The notes under the pieces are model-generated. The model was not told the DNA's origin, made no database searches, and saw only the letters and a list, made by a program, of their open reading frames with translations. Below are positions 6,344 through 6,838 of a stretch of DNA of 6,838 bases, in pieces. A program made the translations under genes and the position numbers. The stretch covers positions 1 through 6,838 of the forward strand of contig CAMCUG010000079.1 in the NCBI GenBank assembly GCA_945878835.1, given 5' to 3'. Numbering within the stretch: position 1 is the first letter of the stretch; each line of letters opens with the position of its first letter. The stretch comes from Chryseobacterium gleum (lineage in GTDB: Bacteria; Bacteroidota; Bacteroidia; Flavobacteriales_D; Sanyastnellaceae).

Positions 6344-6838
6344 TTACTCAACACAAATTTTTGTTCTAGCAATTCCGTTTTCTGAAACGACTTCAAGAAT
6401 GTAATATCCTGGAGCAAGATCACTAACTGAATGAAAACGAGAATAGGTGTTCATTTGTTTCACACATTTTCCGTCTGTGGATAATATTCTTAATTGGAAT
6501 ATTTGAATGTTTGAAGGAAGATTGAGTTGAATAGATTCCTTTGCTGGATTCGGATAAACGTGAAGTTGGAAGTTTCCATTTAAACTTTCAACGCCATCCA
6601 CGATTTCCAAGTTAACACAGTAGTCTTCCACTTCGCCGTAACCATAGGTTCCGCAAGAGGTAGGAGGATCTCCTGCACCGAATATTCCAACATAAGCCAT
6701 TCCAACACGCATGCGCGTGCCTCCTGCAGCAAGAGCGGAGGCGACAGGAACGGTAATCGTTCCAGTTACTGTATTTTGTGATCCGCTTCCTGCATCGAAT
6801 GCCAGTTCCTGGGGTTCATCGAACGTTCCATTGGCGTT
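6344..6838 (-). CDS. Secreted GEVED-domain protein with T9SS type A sorting domain, C-terminal 164 residues
   Basis: The frame is open to the right edge, so the start, signal peptide and any catalytic domain lie outside the window; an internal Met at 6712 is not the start. The first 75 visible residues look like the end of a GEVED domain: NANGTFDEPQE at the very edge, then VPVASALAAGGTRMRVGM, and the signature YGEVEDYCVNL at about 66-76. Residues of about 92-164 form a type A Por-secretion tail: VYPNP at 94-98, a beta-sandwich pattern with LRILSTDGK, then DLAPGYYILEV at about 140-150 and a final strand. Such tails direct passage through the T9SS pore, followed by cleavage and anchoring to A-LPS or release. 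GEVED domains commonly accompany secreted proteases and adhesins, but which activity this protein carries cannot be seen. The last residues are KICVE, with no terminal basic residue. It lies 36 nt upstream of the type B cargo gene in the same direction. Confidence 0.9.
   Translation of the reverse strand, partial: NANGTFDEPQELAFDAGSGSQNTVTGTITVPVASALAAGGTRMRVGMAYVGIFGAGDPPTSCGTYGYGEVEDYCVNLEIVDGVESLNGNFQLHVYPNPAKESIQLNLPSNIQIFQLRILSTDGKCVKQMNTYSRFHSVSDLAPGYYILEVVSENGIARTKICVE

Noticed and set aside
6706..6719. GC-rich inverted repeat CACGC-ATGC-GCGTG
   Set aside because: It lies within the GEVED coding sequence (Thr-Arg-Met-Arg-Val), has no following T run, and results from arginine and threonine codons rather than a terminator or operator.

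Overview
The window comes from a member of the phylum Bacteroidota with a type IX secretion system (T9SS). Two consecutive genes encode exported proteins ending in the two kinds of T9SS sorting domain: a type A (Por-secretion tail) domain and a type B (gliding-motility-associated, CHU_C-like) domain. Start codons lack Shine-Dalgarno sequences and sit in A/T-rich contexts, as is usual for this phylum. The sequence resembles Flavobacteriales or a neighbouring order, but no marker here fixes the genus.

All genes lie on the minus strand, so the transcriptional order runs from the right edge to the left: (1) the 3' end of a secreted GEVED-domain protein with a type A sorting tail (6838-6344, start outside the window); (2) an 886-residue secreted protein with cadherin/Ig-like and fibronectin-type-III-like modules and a type B sorting domain (6307-3647); (3) riboflavin synthase, ribE (3643-3047); (4) DNA polymerase I, polA (3045-244); (5) the first 54 codons of a lipoprotein (164-1, running off the left edge). 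Gaps are 36 nt, 3 nt, 1 nt and 79 nt. No convincing terminator is visible in any gap, so genes 1-4 look like one transcription unit; gene 5 may belong to it or have its own promoter.

Functionally the group is mixed. The two right-hand genes make cell-surface or secreted proteins. ribE performs the last step of riboflavin synthesis. polA is a complete three-domain polymerase for Okazaki-fragment processing and repair, with both nuclease domains apparently active. The first and last genes are envelope-associated. The housekeeping enzymes sit directly downstream of the large exported protein, with junctions that suggest translational coupling.

I see no mobile element, CRISPR array, tRNA, rRNA or recognisable riboswitch. 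This is largely an ordinary chromosomal region. The points of interest are the gene arrangement, the architecture of the 886-residue protein, and small structures at the junctions.
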